This document shows, in pieces, positions 16,804 through 25,524 of a stretch of 64,000 nucleotides of DNA. Source of the DNA: Aquimarina sp. AU58 (GTDB lineage: Bacteria; Bacteroidota; Bacteroidia; Flavobacteriales; Flavobacteriaceae); assembly GCF_900312745.1 (NCBI RefSeq), contig NZ_OMPD01000008.1, forward strand, positions 427,617-491,616, given 5' to 3'. The position numbers and the translations under genes are program-made. How positions within the stretch are numbered: position 1 is the first letter of the stretch; every line of letters begins with the position of its first letter. The notes under the pieces are model-generated. The model was not told the DNA's origin and did no database searches. It saw only the letters and a program-made list of their open reading frames with translations.

Positions 16804-18249
16804 TTACTCTACATACAATGTATCTGCTTTCATTTCTTTGGTAATCCATTCTTGTAGTTTATTCACCCTAATAGTATTAAGACTATCGGATACCTGAAAT
16901 TTCCATCTGGGAAAGATAACTTGCACGGTATCTACTTTTAAGAAATTTGATTTTTGTACCTCACCATATCCTAGTTCTGCCAGGTCTGGGAATCGTATTT
17001 TTGCATCTTTGGCTATACTGGCATACGGCATTACAGTTACCGGAACTACCTTATTTGCTTCTTTAAGTTGAGTTTCTAGACCGGCTATCTTAATCTTAAG
17101 GTCTTCAATTTCATCCAGAAGCTTATCATTTTCTTTTTCTACACGATTTAACTGCACTATAGACCTATCATATGCTTTGGATACCTGATCAATACCTCTT
17201 GACTTATTACCATTTATTGCCAATGCAAAATCACTAATACTGGTATATTTTTTAATTTCATTTTGCAAATCACTCACTGTAGCCTCATTAATCTCTCCAT
17301 CAAAATATAATTTTATAGATTCATTATTATAGTCATAGAAATCTTTTCTGAGGTACAAGTTTTCATTAGCATCAATTTCATTAGCTTTAAATGCCTTATA
17401 ATCCCGTTCTGCATTACTCTCATTAAGAGTTACATAAAATGTATAACTCGCAGGTATCATTACCAATATTGCTAGTAAAGAAGCAAGTCGTGCTATACGT
17501 TTTCTTTTTGCAGAATTAGCATACCGCAACATCGGGAAACGCAATAATTTGGAAACGATAAATGTAGATAAAGCAATAAATGTGGCATTAATAGAAAACA
17601 AATACAGTGCTCCCAGGGCATACTCTAATTTCCACTCTGCAATACCATACCCTACCGTACATAGAGGTGGCATTAACGCAGTAGCAATAGCTACTCCTGC
17701 TATAGCATTAGGCATTGTTCCTTTTTTAGATTTGGCGACAATTAGTGCCAAACCTCCAAAAACTGCAACTAATACATCCAGGATAGTAGGTGCTGTCCTG
17801 GATTCTAACTCTGGAGTTAATTCTGTTAAAGGGGAAGCCCAAAAATATAATGTGGCAGCAAGAACACTTAGACCTACCATCACACCCAGATTAACCAGAG
17901 ATCTTCTTAATGTATCAATATCATTAATGGCAATAGATAATCCAATTCCAACAATTGGTCCCATTAATGGAGAAATTAACATCGCTCCTATCACTACTGC
18001 CGTAGAACTTACATTAAGACCAATAGACGCTACAAATACCGAAAAAATAAGAATCCAGGCATTATGTCCTTTAAAAGGGATATCATTTTTAACATCCTCT
18101 ATTGTTTGATCCTTATCTGTCTCTGATCTTATATCTAATAGTTCTCTAACAAATGTATTAGCACTGGCAAAAAGGCCTTTGGCATCTCTCTTTACTGTTT
18201 CTGCCATCTCGTCCTGATCAGGAACGGGTTGATTTGTGTTTTCTGTCAT
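16804..18249 (-). CDS. DUF389 membrane protein
   Basis: Protein of 481 residues. The N-terminal half holds about five or six hydrophobic helices with the family motif TAVVIGAMLISPLMGPIVGIG and PNAIAGVAIATALMPPLCTVGYG. After about residue 285 a soluble part follows, with a coiled-coil segment (NRVEKENDKLLDEIEDLKIK and on). The function is not established; transport has been proposed for the family. It starts six bases after the stop of the ManC gene and is the last gene of the SprT-ManC-DUF389 operon. Confidence 0.8.
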   Translation of the reverse strand: MTENTNQPVPDQDEMAETVKRDAKGLFASANTFVRELLDIRSETDKDQTIEDVKNDIPFKGHNAWILIFSVFVASIGLNVSSTAVVIGAMLISPLMGPIVGIGLSIAINDIDTLRRSLVNLGVMVGLSVLAATLYFWASPLTELTPELESRTAPTILDVLVAVFGGLALIVAKSKKGTMPNAIAGVAIATALMPPLCTVGYGIAEWKLEYALGALYLFSINATFIALSTFIVSKLLRFPMLRYANSAKRKRIARLASLLAILVMIPASYTFYVTLNESNAERDYKAFKANEIDANENLYLRKDFYDYNNESIKLYFDGEINEATVSDLQNEIKKYTSISDFALAINGNKSRGIDQVSKAYDRSIVQLNRVEKENDKLLDEIEDLKIKIAGLETQLKEANKVVPVTVMPYASIAKDAKIRFPDLAELGYGEVQKSNFLKVDTVQVIFPRWKFQVSDSLNTIRVNKLQEWITKEMKADTLYVE

Positions 18250-18255
18250 TGTACT

Positions 18256-19335
18256 TTATCCGTATTGTTCTCCGTAGGTTTCTTTTACTTTTTTAAGTAC
18301 CTTTTTAATATCCTGTTCTTTCTTTTTGGGATAAATCAAAAGTACCTCTTCTTTGTCTATAATAATATAATCCTTAAGCCCATCGACTACCACAATTTTA
18401 TCATCAGATGTTCTAATCATATTACCAGATGCATCTTCTGGTAATACTCTGGCATTAACTACAGCATTATTAGCTTTTGTTTTATCTAATTTATCATATA
18501 ACGACCCCCAGGTTCCTAAGTCATTCCAATCAAAAGTTGCCGGAAGCACGTATACATTATCTGCTTTCTCCAAAATAGCATAATCGATAGATATGTTCTC
18601 GGCCAGCGGATAATTTTCTTGTATAAAATCGTTCTCCTGCATCGTATTATAGACAACCGACCCTTTTTCGAATAAAGCAGTCATCTGTTGCTGAAATTTG
18701 GCGAAAGCAGTTATTATACTTTGTACACTCCAGATAAAAATCCCGGCATTCCATAAATAGTTTCCTTCACTTAAAAACTTTTTGGCAGTATCATAATCTG
18801 GTTTTTCTGTAAATTGAGCTACTTTTTTCTTAGCTTCTTCGCTTTCTTTATCATATTGAATATAACCATATCCCGTATTAGGAAACGTGGGTTGAATTCC
18901 CAAGGTCATCAAAATATCATGTTCTAAACATGCTGTAAAACTATATTCTAGATTTGCTATAAATGCATCTTCATCCTCGATCCAATGATCACTAGGCGCA
19001 ACTACCATAACTGCATCAGGGTTATCCTTCTGGATCTTTAATGCTGCATATAGGATACATGGTGCTGTATTACGCATTGCAGGCTCGGTTACTACCTGTC
19101 GTTGCTCTGCTTCTGGTAACTGCTCTAAAACCAGATCATTATATCGCTCGTTGGTAAGAATAAATATATTTTCTTTGGGAACAATCTTAGCCAGACGTGA
19201 AAATGTACGTTGAATCAGTGTTTCTCCTGTTCCTAACATATCGTGAAACTGTTTTGGGAATTCTGAAGTACTCACAGGCCAAAACCTTGATCCTACTCCA
19301 CCTGCCATCAATATTGCATAATAATTTTTGTTCAT
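18256..19335 (-). CDS. manC: Mannose-1-phosphate guanylyltransferase
   Basis: Enzyme of 359 residues making GDP-mannose from mannose-1-phosphate and GTP for surface polysaccharides. The nucleotide-binding AGGVGSRFWPVS with FPKQF follows directly after the start, and FTEKPDYDTAKKFL and NAGIFIWSV are typical. It lacks the C-terminal phosphomannose-isomerase domain of long ManC proteins. The ATG at 19335 is preferred; a TTG two codons earlier overlaps the SprT stop. Two bases separate it from the SprT gene. Confidence 0.88.
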   Translation of the reverse strand: MNKNYYAILMAGGVGSRFWPVSTSEFPKQFHDMLGTGETLIQRTFSRLAKIVPKENIFILTNERYNDLVLEQLPEAEQRQVVTEPAMRNTAPCILYAALKIQKDNPDAVMVVAPSDHWIEDEDAFIANLEYSFTACLEHDILMTLGIQPTFPNTGYGYIQYDKESEEAKKKVAQFTEKPDYDTAKKFLSEGNYLWNAGIFIWSVQSIITAFAKFQQQMTALFEKGSVVYNTMQENDFIQENYPLAENISIDYAILEKADNVYVLPATFDWNDLGTWGSLYDKLDKTKANNAVVNARVLPEDASGNMIRTSDDKIVVVDGLKDYIIIDKEEVLLIYPKKKEQDIKKVLKKVKETYGEQYG

Positions 19336-19337
19336 AA

Positions 19338-19934
19338 TCAATTTAATAATTCAACTTCTGCGTTTGGGTTAAAAAGGTAAATTCTGCCTGTATTGAGTTC
19401 TACGCATTCATAACGTTTTACTTTCTTATTACCTTTCTTAAAGACTTTTCCATTGTATAAACGGAAGACACTTCCGAGGGGTAACTCAAAGATATAATTT
19501 TTATCATTAGCAGGATCATATTGTTTTAATGCTAATGATAATTTTTCATCGGTATCACTACTAGCTCTTGGGTTTTTAAAATGATGTGCTATAACAGGTA
19601 ATAATTTAGCTGGGAATACTTCGGGATTAATATAGGGAAGCATTAATTGTTGAAAAGTTCTTTTCCATTCTATCCCATGTGGTTTTATATAACGCCCATA
19701 CTTTTCAAAAGCTACAAGATGTGCTATTTCATGAATCAAGGTAATGAGAAAACGATATTTATTAAGAGAAGCATTTACAGTAATTTGGTGTCTCCCATCT
19801 GGCATTTTGCGATAATCCCCATGTCGTGTAACTCTTTCATTTACGATTTTAAGATGTACATTACATTTTATGATAAGATCAAACACCTTATCTACAGATC
19901 GTTCCGGAATATATTTCCTTAATATTTCTTTCAA
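19338..19934 (-). CDS. SprT-like zinc metalloprotease-fold protein
   Basis: Protein of 198 residues with the SprT active site HEIAH (H68, E69, H72) in LITLIHEIAHLVAFEKYG, followed by the downstream His in PHGIEWKRTF. The start is a TTG; no ATG lies upstream in frame, and the N-terminus LRKYIPERSVDKVFDLI matches the family, so the TTG is kept. Cellular role in bacteria unknown. First gene of the operon with manC. Confidence 0.78.
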   Translation of the reverse strand: MKEILRKYIPERSVDKVFDLIIKCNVHLKIVNERVTRHGDYRKMPDGRHQITVNASLNKYRFLITLIHEIAHLVAFEKYGRYIKPHGIEWKRTFQQLMLPYINPEVFPAKLLPVIAHHFKNPRASSDTDEKLSLALKQYDPANDKNYIFELPLGSVFRLYNGKVFKKGNKKVKRYECVELNTGRIYLFNPNAEVELLN

Positions 19935-19977
19935 ATGCCCAAAATTATTAATCTTCCTTTTACTTGCGCAAAATACA

Positions 19978-20010
19978 AAATTAAGCGCACGAGAATAGCA
20001 CGCTTAATTT
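19978..20010 (-). terminator. Rho-independent terminator after the DUF4349 gene
   Basis: Perfect ten-base stem AAATTAAGCG/CGCTTAATTT with a 13-base loop, directly after the minus-strand DUF4349 stop and ahead of T-rich sequence on that strand. Confidence 0.75.
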
Positions 20011-20018
20011 AATATTTT

Positions 20019-20906
20019 TTACTTTCTTATCCATCTAAAATAAACAAAGATTACACTCCCTAATACTAGCAATGGCCAGATATAAAACAATAGTAATGTT
20101 AAGTTTTCTATAATCGACCAACCAAAAGACAACCCTTGTTTTGCTTTATCCAAAAAATGAGGTTCGTACCCTACAGGTTCATCTTTTGGAATTATAGTTT
20201 GATATACATCTACCTGAACCGTACTATAGGACACCTTATTACTTAAATATTTTAATCTTCCCTGGGAAGATTCGATTTCTTCCTGAAGCAAACTAAGTTT
20301 TTCTTCGGTCTTTAAAATGTCTTCTACCGTTTTAGCTCTTGTTTTTAAAATGGTTTCATAACGCTCTTTTACATTCAACTTTGTTTGTAATCGTGATGTA
20401 ATATCAATATATTCTTCGGTTACATCTACTGTAGATATATTTTTATAATCCACGAATTCTGCCAATCCACATACACTATCCAAAACAGTATCAAACTGGT
20501 CTTGAGGAATTCTTATTGTAAAACGGTTTTCTTTAGTATAATTTGTATTTGTGAATCGCTCGTCAGAAATATATCCTTGGTATTTTAAAGCAATTTTTCT
20601 AGCCAATAGTGTTGCTTCTTCAACATCTTTAACTTTAATTCGACAATTAGCATTCTTAATAATCTTTAGCTTGGTATCGACATTATTTTTTTTAGTTTTC
20701 ATTCTATCACTATCCAGTAGTGTAGCTTCTTTTGTTTGTTCTCCAGATTCAATGCTTGACAATACAGGAGTTTCTCCGGTATCTTCTAGCATAATATTCT
20801 CTGAATCTAAAGCGTATTTGCTTTCACTGTTACCACAAGAATATCCTGATAATACAACTCCTACTAAAATTATTATTCTGCTTATTTTAAATTTGTTCGT
20901 TTTCAT
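20019..20906 (-). CDS. DUF4349 lipoprotein
   Basis: Protein of 295 residues with a lipoprotein signal ending in GYSCGNSESK. The central DUF4349 region (about 85-250) reads IKNANCRIKVKDVEEATLLAR, FTIRIPQDQFDTVLDSV and VDVTEEYIDITSRLQTKL. It includes a coiled coil (ILKTEEKLSLLQEEIESSQGR) and ends in a C-terminal membrane helix (about 267-288) with a basic tail. Such proteins sit in the envelope; role unknown. Divergent from the next gene across about 120 bases, where TAAGTTTG at 20938-20945 (minus strand) could be its -7 element. Confidence 0.75.
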   Translation of the reverse strand: MKTNKFKISRIIILVGVVLSGYSCGNSESKYALDSENIMLEDTGETPVLSSIESGEQTKEATLLDSDRMKTKKNNVDTKLKIIKNANCRIKVKDVEEATLLARKIALKYQGYISDERFTNTNYTKENRFTIRIPQDQFDTVLDSVCGLAEFVDYKNISTVDVTEEYIDITSRLQTKLNVKERYETILKTRAKTVEDILKTEEKLSLLQEEIESSQGRLKYLSNKVSYSTVQVDVYQTIIPKDEPVGYEPHFLDKAKQGLSFGWSIIENLTLLLFYIWPLLVLGSVIFVYFRWIRK

Positions 20907-21031
20907 TTTTATATTTTTTATCTTGTTAAACTGAAAACAAACTTAAAACCAAACCTCATCTATCTATTGTAGAATACTTGTAAAGGAATTGTAAAACATT
21001 TTACAAAATACAAATCACTCATTATCAAAAC

Positions 21032-21946
21032 ATTAAAACTATAGTTCCTGAAGAAAAAATACTATTCGATCTCCTTAAAAAAGCTGTTGCACAACAGTTT
21101 TTAAAGGAAAACACTGCTTCGAGTTATGATATTTCTGATTGGAAGGGACAGGATATTATATGGTTTCAGGAAGATTTACAAAAACGAGTAAAAGCTTCGA
21201 TTAGCGAAAAATCTTTCTATAGTTATTTTAAAAATTCTTCAGAAAAATTACCTCGTGTTGATATCCTTAATCTACTCTCACAATATTGCGAATACAGAAA
21301 CTGGAATGACTTTAAAAGTAATCACACTATTTCTTCAACCCCTGCAAAGACACTAGATATTCCTAAATGGTTTTGGATTGTACCCTTAAGTCTTGGCGTA
21401 TTGATCCTGGCATATTTCTTAATTCCTAAGCAGAACATCTTTAGTTTTTGCTTTATCGATCAGGATAGAAATCGACCTATCACCAAAATTCCTATCGATA
21501 TTATTATACTAAACGATGAAGAATCTCCTTTTTATTCAAAAAGCGACAGTACAGGCTGCTTTACCTGGAAAACAAAAGATGATTTTATTCGTTTTGTAGT
21601 CCAGTCTCCTTATCATAAAACCGATACCATATATCGAATAGCTTCTTCTGATCGCCGTGAGGACCTACATATTAAAACAGATGACTATGCCTTAATGCTT
21701 CATTATTATGCTAACGGAAAAGTTAACGATTGGAAAAACAGACGAAAAGAATTATCTAGAATAATTGCCAATGATGCAACTATTTTTCAGGTACTACCAC
21801 AGCGATTAGGTATTGAAATGTATGCCAAAGATGAATTTATAAACAAATTAACTACACCAACACAAAGTTTAAAAAATATTGAGATTATAGAATCCCGAAG
21901 ATTAAATGGACAGATTGTTAAACTAAAATTCAGGATAAAATCATGA
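21032..21946 (+). CDS. Membrane protein with N-terminal regulator-like domain; no ATG, GTG or TTG start
   Basis: The frame is open from 20984 (after TAA at 20981-20983) to the TGA at 21944-21946. It is clearly coding from about 21041: IVPEEKILFDLLKKAVAQQF, then SISEKSFYSYFKNSSEKLP, VDILNLLSQYCEYRNWNDF, and a membrane helix (WFWIVPLSLGVLILAYFLI). A probable periplasmic domain of about 180 residues follows. No ATG, GTG or TTG occurs before the TTG at 21401, which lies inside the membrane helix and would cut off the conserved front. ATT at 21032 is my guess for the start; a lost start codon or frameshift is the alternative. The family is common in Flavobacteriia but I know no function. It overlaps the next lipoprotein gene by four bases. 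Confidence 0.6.
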   Translation: MKTIVPEEKILFDLLKKAVAQQFLKENTASSYDISDWKGQDIIWFQEDLQKRVKASISEKSFYSYFKNSSEKLPRVDILNLLSQYCEYRNWNDFKSNHTISSTPAKTLDIPKWFWIVPLSLGVLILAYFLIPKQNIFSFCFIDQDRNRPITKIPIDIIILNDEESPFYSKSDSTGCFTWKTKDDFIRFVVQSPYHKTDTIYRIASSDRREDLHIKTDDYALMLHYYANGKVNDWKNRRKELSRIIANDATIFQVLPQRLGIEMYAKDEFINKLTTPTQSLKNIEIIESRRLNGQIVKLKFRIKS

Positions 21947-22401
21947 AAAGACTCATATATATCATAGTGTTTTTATTCTCATTAGGCTGTGCCAATAATG
22001 CTTCTAAATCTATGGAAATGGATGCTGCAGAGAGTTTTGAAAAAGTAGAAGAGCAATCTGATCTTTCTGAGGATGATGCCTACACTCTTATCATTACTCA
22101 AAAACTTCAGGAATACCTAGACAAAAAAACATTGGCCAAGACCAATCCCGATTTTACTATCGATACAAATAAAAATGAATTCCTCTCTGCAAAGGAAGGA
22201 GCCCAACTTAAACATATTAATTTTATCACTCCTTTTGAAACTGTTTCAGATTCTGTAAAAAAAGTAGCAACACAAGTTGTTCTTGAACACCAGACTGATA
22301 CTATTATAACATTGATTAAAACATCTATCATTACTATTGATAACGAAGTTTTTAAAACGCATAAAATAGAGTTCGAAAAAACAAAAGGTATCCAAAATTA
22401 A
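21943..22401 (+). CDS. Hypothetical lipoprotein coupled to the upstream membrane protein
   Basis: Protein of 152 residues with a short lipoprotein signal (YIIVFLFSLGCANN; Cys about 17). An acidic stretch follows (SFEKVEEQSDLSEDDAY), then strands TQVVLEHQTDTIITLIKTS and ITIDNEVFKTHKIEFEK. The family is not recognised. The ATGA overlap with the preceding gene shows joint translation, so the two products likely act together in the envelope. Confidence 0.65.
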   Translation: MKRLIYIIVFLFSLGCANNASKSMEMDAAESFEKVEEQSDLSEDDAYTLIITQKLQEYLDKKTLAKTNPDFTIDTNKNEFLSAKEGAQLKHINFITPFETVSDSVKKVATQVVLEHQTDTIITLIKTSIITIDNEVFKTHKIEFEKTKGIQN

Positions 22402-22402
22402 T

Positions 22403-22436
22403 AAAGCCATCAATTAAGGTATAATCGATGGCTTTT
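22403..22436 (+). terminator. Rho-independent terminator
   Basis: AAAGCCATC/GATGGCTTT stem with a 15-base loop and trailing T residues, immediately after the lipoprotein stop. Confidence 0.8.
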
Positions 22437-22482
22437 CTAGTTCTATTTACAACATCAATGATGTAGTACGGTCAAGGTATGT

Positions 22483-23274
22483 TTACCAGGCCCAAACCTT
22501 ATATGATGACGTTTTATCATTCCATGATTTTCTCCAAAACCACCATCCAGACAGAGTGTAATTTCTTAAATCGTTTGCTCCAGCTGCAGTTTGATAATAT
22601 GGAGAATAAAAATTTAAAGTTCTACCGTTATAGCAGCTATGTTGGTATAACCTTACATATGCTCTTCTTCCCCATGGCTTAGTAAGTCTAAGAGAAGACA
22701 TATGATCATTGTATCCTCCCAAATTCCAATCTTTATAATAGTATCTATTCGTTCTTCGTATACCTGTCATTTCTGTAACATAGTTTATATGATAGTAGAA
22801 ATAAAAATTTCCGGTACCATTAATCGATCCATCAACACAAGCCTCTTTTGTTATTTGTTGTCCTGATCTTTCCTTAGGAAAATCTCCTGCTAGTTTAGCA
22901 ACATATTCATCTACCTCATCATTAGTGTTAAAAACTTTTACATTAATGATAGTCTCTCCTTCTTTTTGATCTTCAAAAAACAATCCTTGAGGAGAATCTT
23001 TTTTTCCAAAAATACGCTCTGCCATTTGTACATCCCCGTCTACTTTCACCACTTCAGATTCCTTGGTATCTAAAACATAAAGGACTTTAAATTTTTCCCC
23101 GTAATAATCATAATTATGTACGATTTCTACAATTCCTTGTTCCGGAGCTTTATTTTGAAGACTCTTGATTGATTCAACACCAGATTCTTCGATATTTATT
23201 TCATCTTTATCACAACTTGTAAAGACAAAAAGCATCATAACTGACACTACACAGAATTTAATAATTAGTTTCAT
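22483..23274 (-). CDS. Lipoprotein with a C-terminal beta-gamma-crystallin domain
   Basis: Protein of 263 residues with signal MLFVFTSCDKDE (lipobox Cys about 21). The middle (about 40-150) is a mixed domain without a family I can name. The last 85 residues look like a single beta-gamma-crystallin domain. It has two calcium-binding N/D-N/D-x-S/T-S motifs, NDHMSS and NDKTSS, with YVRLYQHSCYNGRTLNFY and WWFWRKSWND as strands, and many aromatic residues. Two Cys (ACVDG and HSCYNG) could pair. Such domains bind calcium and stabilise secreted proteins. Transcribed alone; the promoter lies in the hairpin-rich stretch upstream. Confidence 0.7.
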   Translation of the reverse strand: MKLIIKFCVVSVMMLFVFTSCDKDEINIEESGVESIKSLQNKAPEQGIVEIVHNYDYYGEKFKVLYVLDTKESEVVKVDGDVQMAERIFGKKDSPQGLFFEDQKEGETIINVKVFNTNDEVDEYVAKLAGDFPKERSGQQITKEACVDGSINGTGNFYFYYHINYVTEMTGIRRTNRYYYKDWNLGGYNDHMSSLRLTKPWGRRAYVRLYQHSCYNGRTLNFYSPYYQTAAGANDLRNYTLSGWWFWRKSWNDKTSSYKVWAW

Positions 23275-23413
23275 TTTTTATGGTTTTAAGATTCCTACTC
23301 TATTTAAGGCTTTTCGGAGTTCGCCTATAATTTTGGTTAGGATGCTATTAATCATTTTTGGCGCCTTTACAACTCTTAATAGCATATGTAAATGTATTCC
23401 TTTTCCTTTAATC

Positions 23414-23438
23414 AAAAAGGGGGAAATATCCCCTTTTT
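23414..23438. terminator. Hairpin AAAAAGGGG/CCCCTTTTT
   Basis: Nine-base perfect stem with a seven-base loop; A and T runs on either side make it a possible terminator in both directions. It lies 140 bases upstream of the crystallin lipoprotein, in a stretch where no gene is supported. Confidence 0.55.
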
Positions 23439-23476
23439 CATAAAAGAATACCTTACACATTATATGCATATCCATC

Positions 23477-23530
23477 AAAACAGATAATGGTTATCCATTA
23501 CTTATTTAATGAATAACCATTATCTGTTTT
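23477..23530. terminator. Long hairpin, 24-base arms
   Basis: Arms at about 23477-23500 and 23507-23530 (AAAACAGATAATGGTTAT with its complement) with one mismatch and a six-base loop. It ends in TTTT on both strands. It could be a bidirectional terminator, but no gene ends next to it. Confidence 0.5.
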
Positions 23531-23683
23531 ATTTAAAAAAATCAAACTATTGCCTCTAGTAATAAATATTATAGGCAGTTTATTGTAGTCTATATTAAAA
23601 ATAGAAGGAAAACAAACTAATATGCAGCAAAAGTATTTTTCATATTCATCAATATACTTTTAAACAATTGTTGCTACATAATA

Positions 23684-23723
23684 AATGAAACCTTACAGGT
23701 TTTAAAACCTGTAAGGTTTCATT
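23684..23723. repeat. 40-base perfect palindrome
   Basis: Every base from 23684 to 23703 pairs with 23723 to 23704; the core is AACCTGTAAGGTTT and its complement. It ends three bases from the stop of the minus-strand SDR gene and probably acts as its terminator. The ACCTGTAAGGT type of stem recurs in Bacteroidota genomes in my recollection. Confidence 0.7.
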
Positions 23724-23726
23724 AAA

Positions 23727-24407
23727 TCATGGTGTACTACTAGACACCTGAAGGGCTTTTCCGTTATAAAATTTATTTCCGGTTAAGGAGAATTCTTTTA
23801 TATATTCTGCCATTTCTATGGCTGTTAAAGGTGCCTGATACCCCGGAAATGCTTCTTCCAGCATTTCGGTCTGCACAGCTCCAAGAGCAAGCACATTAAA
23901 ACCAATACCACTTTCTTTATATTCTTCTGCCAATAGCTCGTTTAAGGTAATCACCGCACCTTTACTAGAACTATAAGCGGCTAACCCAGGAAACTTCATA
24001 CTTCCCTGTATACCTCCCATACTACTCACTGTAACAACATGACTACCGGGTTTCATATGAGGCAAAGTTAAACGTGTAATTTCGGCTACTCCAAAAACAT
24101 TTACCTTATATACCTCTTCAAAATCCTGAGTAGAGATTTCACCAAAAGGTTTATTTAGTAATTTACCGGCGTTATTGATCAAAATATCTACCTGTTTCCA
24201 TGAAGAAGAGATGTAGCTACTCATCTTTTCAAGATCTTTTGGGTTACAGATGTCAAAAGAAAATGTATGTATATTTTTATGTTGAAGAGCATCGATAGGT
24301 TTTTCATTCCTTGATAATGCCAAAACCTGGTGACCTTCATCTGCAAATAGCTTTGCCATTTCATACCCTATACCTCTACTTGCACCTGTTATGATGATAT
24401 TTTTCAT
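23727..24407 (-). CDS. Short-chain dehydrogenase/reductase
   Basis: Enzyme of 226 residues with cofactor motif TGASRGIG (about 6-13), NNAG in ILINNAGKL, catalytic Ser in VSSMGGIQ, and YSSSKGA (Tyr about 147, Lys 151). The shortish C-terminal part and the lack of a GG-end suggest an NADP-type member of the classical group. Substrate unknown. It ends at the 40-base palindrome. Confidence 0.85.
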   Translation of the reverse strand: MKNIIITGASRGIGYEMAKLFADEGHQVLALSRNEKPIDALQHKNIHTFSFDICNPKDLEKMSSYISSSWKQVDILINNAGKLLNKPFGEISTQDFEEVYKVNVFGVAEITRLTLPHMKPGSHVVTVSSMGGIQGSMKFPGLAAYSSSKGAVITLNELLAEEYKESGIGFNVLALGAVQTEMLEEAFPGYQAPLTAIEMAEYIKEFSLTGNKFYNGKALQVSSSTP

Positions 24408-24472
24408 TCTTCTGTAAAATTAGGTCCTATGAAAATCATATCTTTTTTGACTTTTCAGACCATCTCTTTTTA

Positions 24473-25444
24473 TTAATTTAACTTAATTTCTTTATCCGAT
24501 GTATTTGCCATTTTTGTAAGTACAGGAAAGCAACTATTAATAAGTTCTGCCATAAACTCAAAATTCATTTCAGATATTTCATCATCTACATGGTGGTAAT
24601 AGTCATAGTTTGTAAAATCGAAAGTAGAGATCGTCTGGCATGGTACTTTAAATTGCTCATAGAATGGATAATTATCGCTTCTTCTAAACAGTTGAAATTC
24701 TTTGGCTTTTGGCAAATACCCTATCAGCTCTGACCCTGCATATTCATTCATTTTTTGAGCCATATTAGACATTTCATATCCTGTGATATAGGCTTTATAT
24801 GGTTTATCATTTAATGGTACTCCTATCATTTCAAAATTAACCATAGCATACACATTAATATTCTTTTCTTTTAGTACCTCTGCAAGGTGTGCCGACCCTA
24901 GTAATCCTCTTTCTTCTGCACCAAACAACACAAAAAGAATACTACGTTTGTTATTTTTTAATTGAGCAAATTGTTTAGCCAGAGAAATTACTGCACTGCT
25001 TCCTGCTGCATTATCATTAGCGCCATTAGCAATTACATCACCATTAACTTCTTTTCCTGTACCTATATGATCAAAATGTGCTCCTAATATGATAAATTCT
25101 TTTGATAACTCATCATCTGTACCTTTAAGAAATCCAACAACATTATATGTTGCTGTTCCTTTTGCATCAAAAGCATCTCTATAGGTTTCAAAATAAGGTG
25201 CTATCTTATTTTTCTTAAACTCTTCTTCTATAAATTTTGCGGCTTTTTCTAAACCTTCGCTTCCGGTATCTCTTCCTTTCAACTCATCGCTAGCTAAAAA
25301 ATTCATTATAGCTGCAACATCAGAAACTTTAGTTTTTTCTATAGAGGCATTTTCTGCTGTTTTAGCTTGTGGTTGAGCAATTGTTCCTTGCTTACAATTG
25401 ATAAATAAAATCGAAATCAGGATGATCAATATGTTCTTTGTCAT
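24473..25444 (-). CDS. M28-family zinc aminopeptidase, lipoprotein
   Basis: Exported peptidase of 323 residues with a signal ending in ILFINCKQG (Cys about 17). The two-zinc M28 ligand set is visible: LGAHFDHIG, GANDNAAGSS, LFGAEERGLLGS (Glu-Glu catalytic pair), NFEMIG and DYYHHVDDE. It probably removes N-terminal residues from peptides outside the inner membrane. It starts 80 bases after the pyruvate dehydrogenase E2 gene on the same strand but is separated by a terminator, so it is an independent unit. Confidence 0.88.
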   Translation of the reverse strand: MTKNILIILISILFINCKQGTIAQPQAKTAENASIEKTKVSDVAAIMNFLASDELKGRDTGSEGLEKAAKFIEEEFKKNKIAPYFETYRDAFDAKGTATYNVVGFLKGTDDELSKEFIILGAHFDHIGTGKEVNGDVIANGANDNAAGSSAVISLAKQFAQLKNNKRSILFVLFGAEERGLLGSAHLAEVLKEKNINVYAMVNFEMIGVPLNDKPYKAYITGYEMSNMAQKMNEYAGSELIGYLPKAKEFQLFRRSDNYPFYEQFKVPCQTISTFDFTNYDYYHHVDDEISEMNFEFMAELINSCFPVLTKMANTSDKEIKLN

Positions 25445-25471
25445 AAAAATATGTTTTGGATAAAGATAAAA

Positions 25472-25497
25472 AATCCCGCTTCATTAGAAGCAGGATT
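25472..25497 (-). terminator. Rho-independent terminator after pdhC
   Basis: AATCCCGCTTC/GAAGCAGGATT, 11-base stem with one mismatch and a four-base loop, followed on the minus strand by six T. It shares the AAGCAGGA half-stem with the hairpins at 4921 and 7035. Confidence 0.8.
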
Positions 25498-25524
25498 GAA
25501 TATGAATATTATAATAGCAGTCAT

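Larger units (their letters stand above)
23275..23726. other. Gene-free stretch with three hairpins
   Basis: No convincing gene in 452 bases. A 66-residue frame on the minus strand (23278-23478) has no family signal and spans the hairpin at 23414, so it is not called. Apart from the hairpins, the sequence is plain AT-rich DNA. Confidence 0.6.

Noticed and set aside
17549..18109. 186-residue frame opposite the DUF389 gene
   Set aside because: It lies wholly antisense to a well-supported membrane protein and has no family signal of its own.
21401..21946. Shorter version of the membrane protein gene starting at TTG 21401
   Set aside because: That start is inside the membrane helix and would leave out the conserved front half, which continues in frame upstream.
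23278..23478. 66-residue frame on the minus strand in the hairpin region
   Set aside because: Crosses a strong hairpin, no recognisable family; I briefly considered a transposase remnant but the match is too weak.
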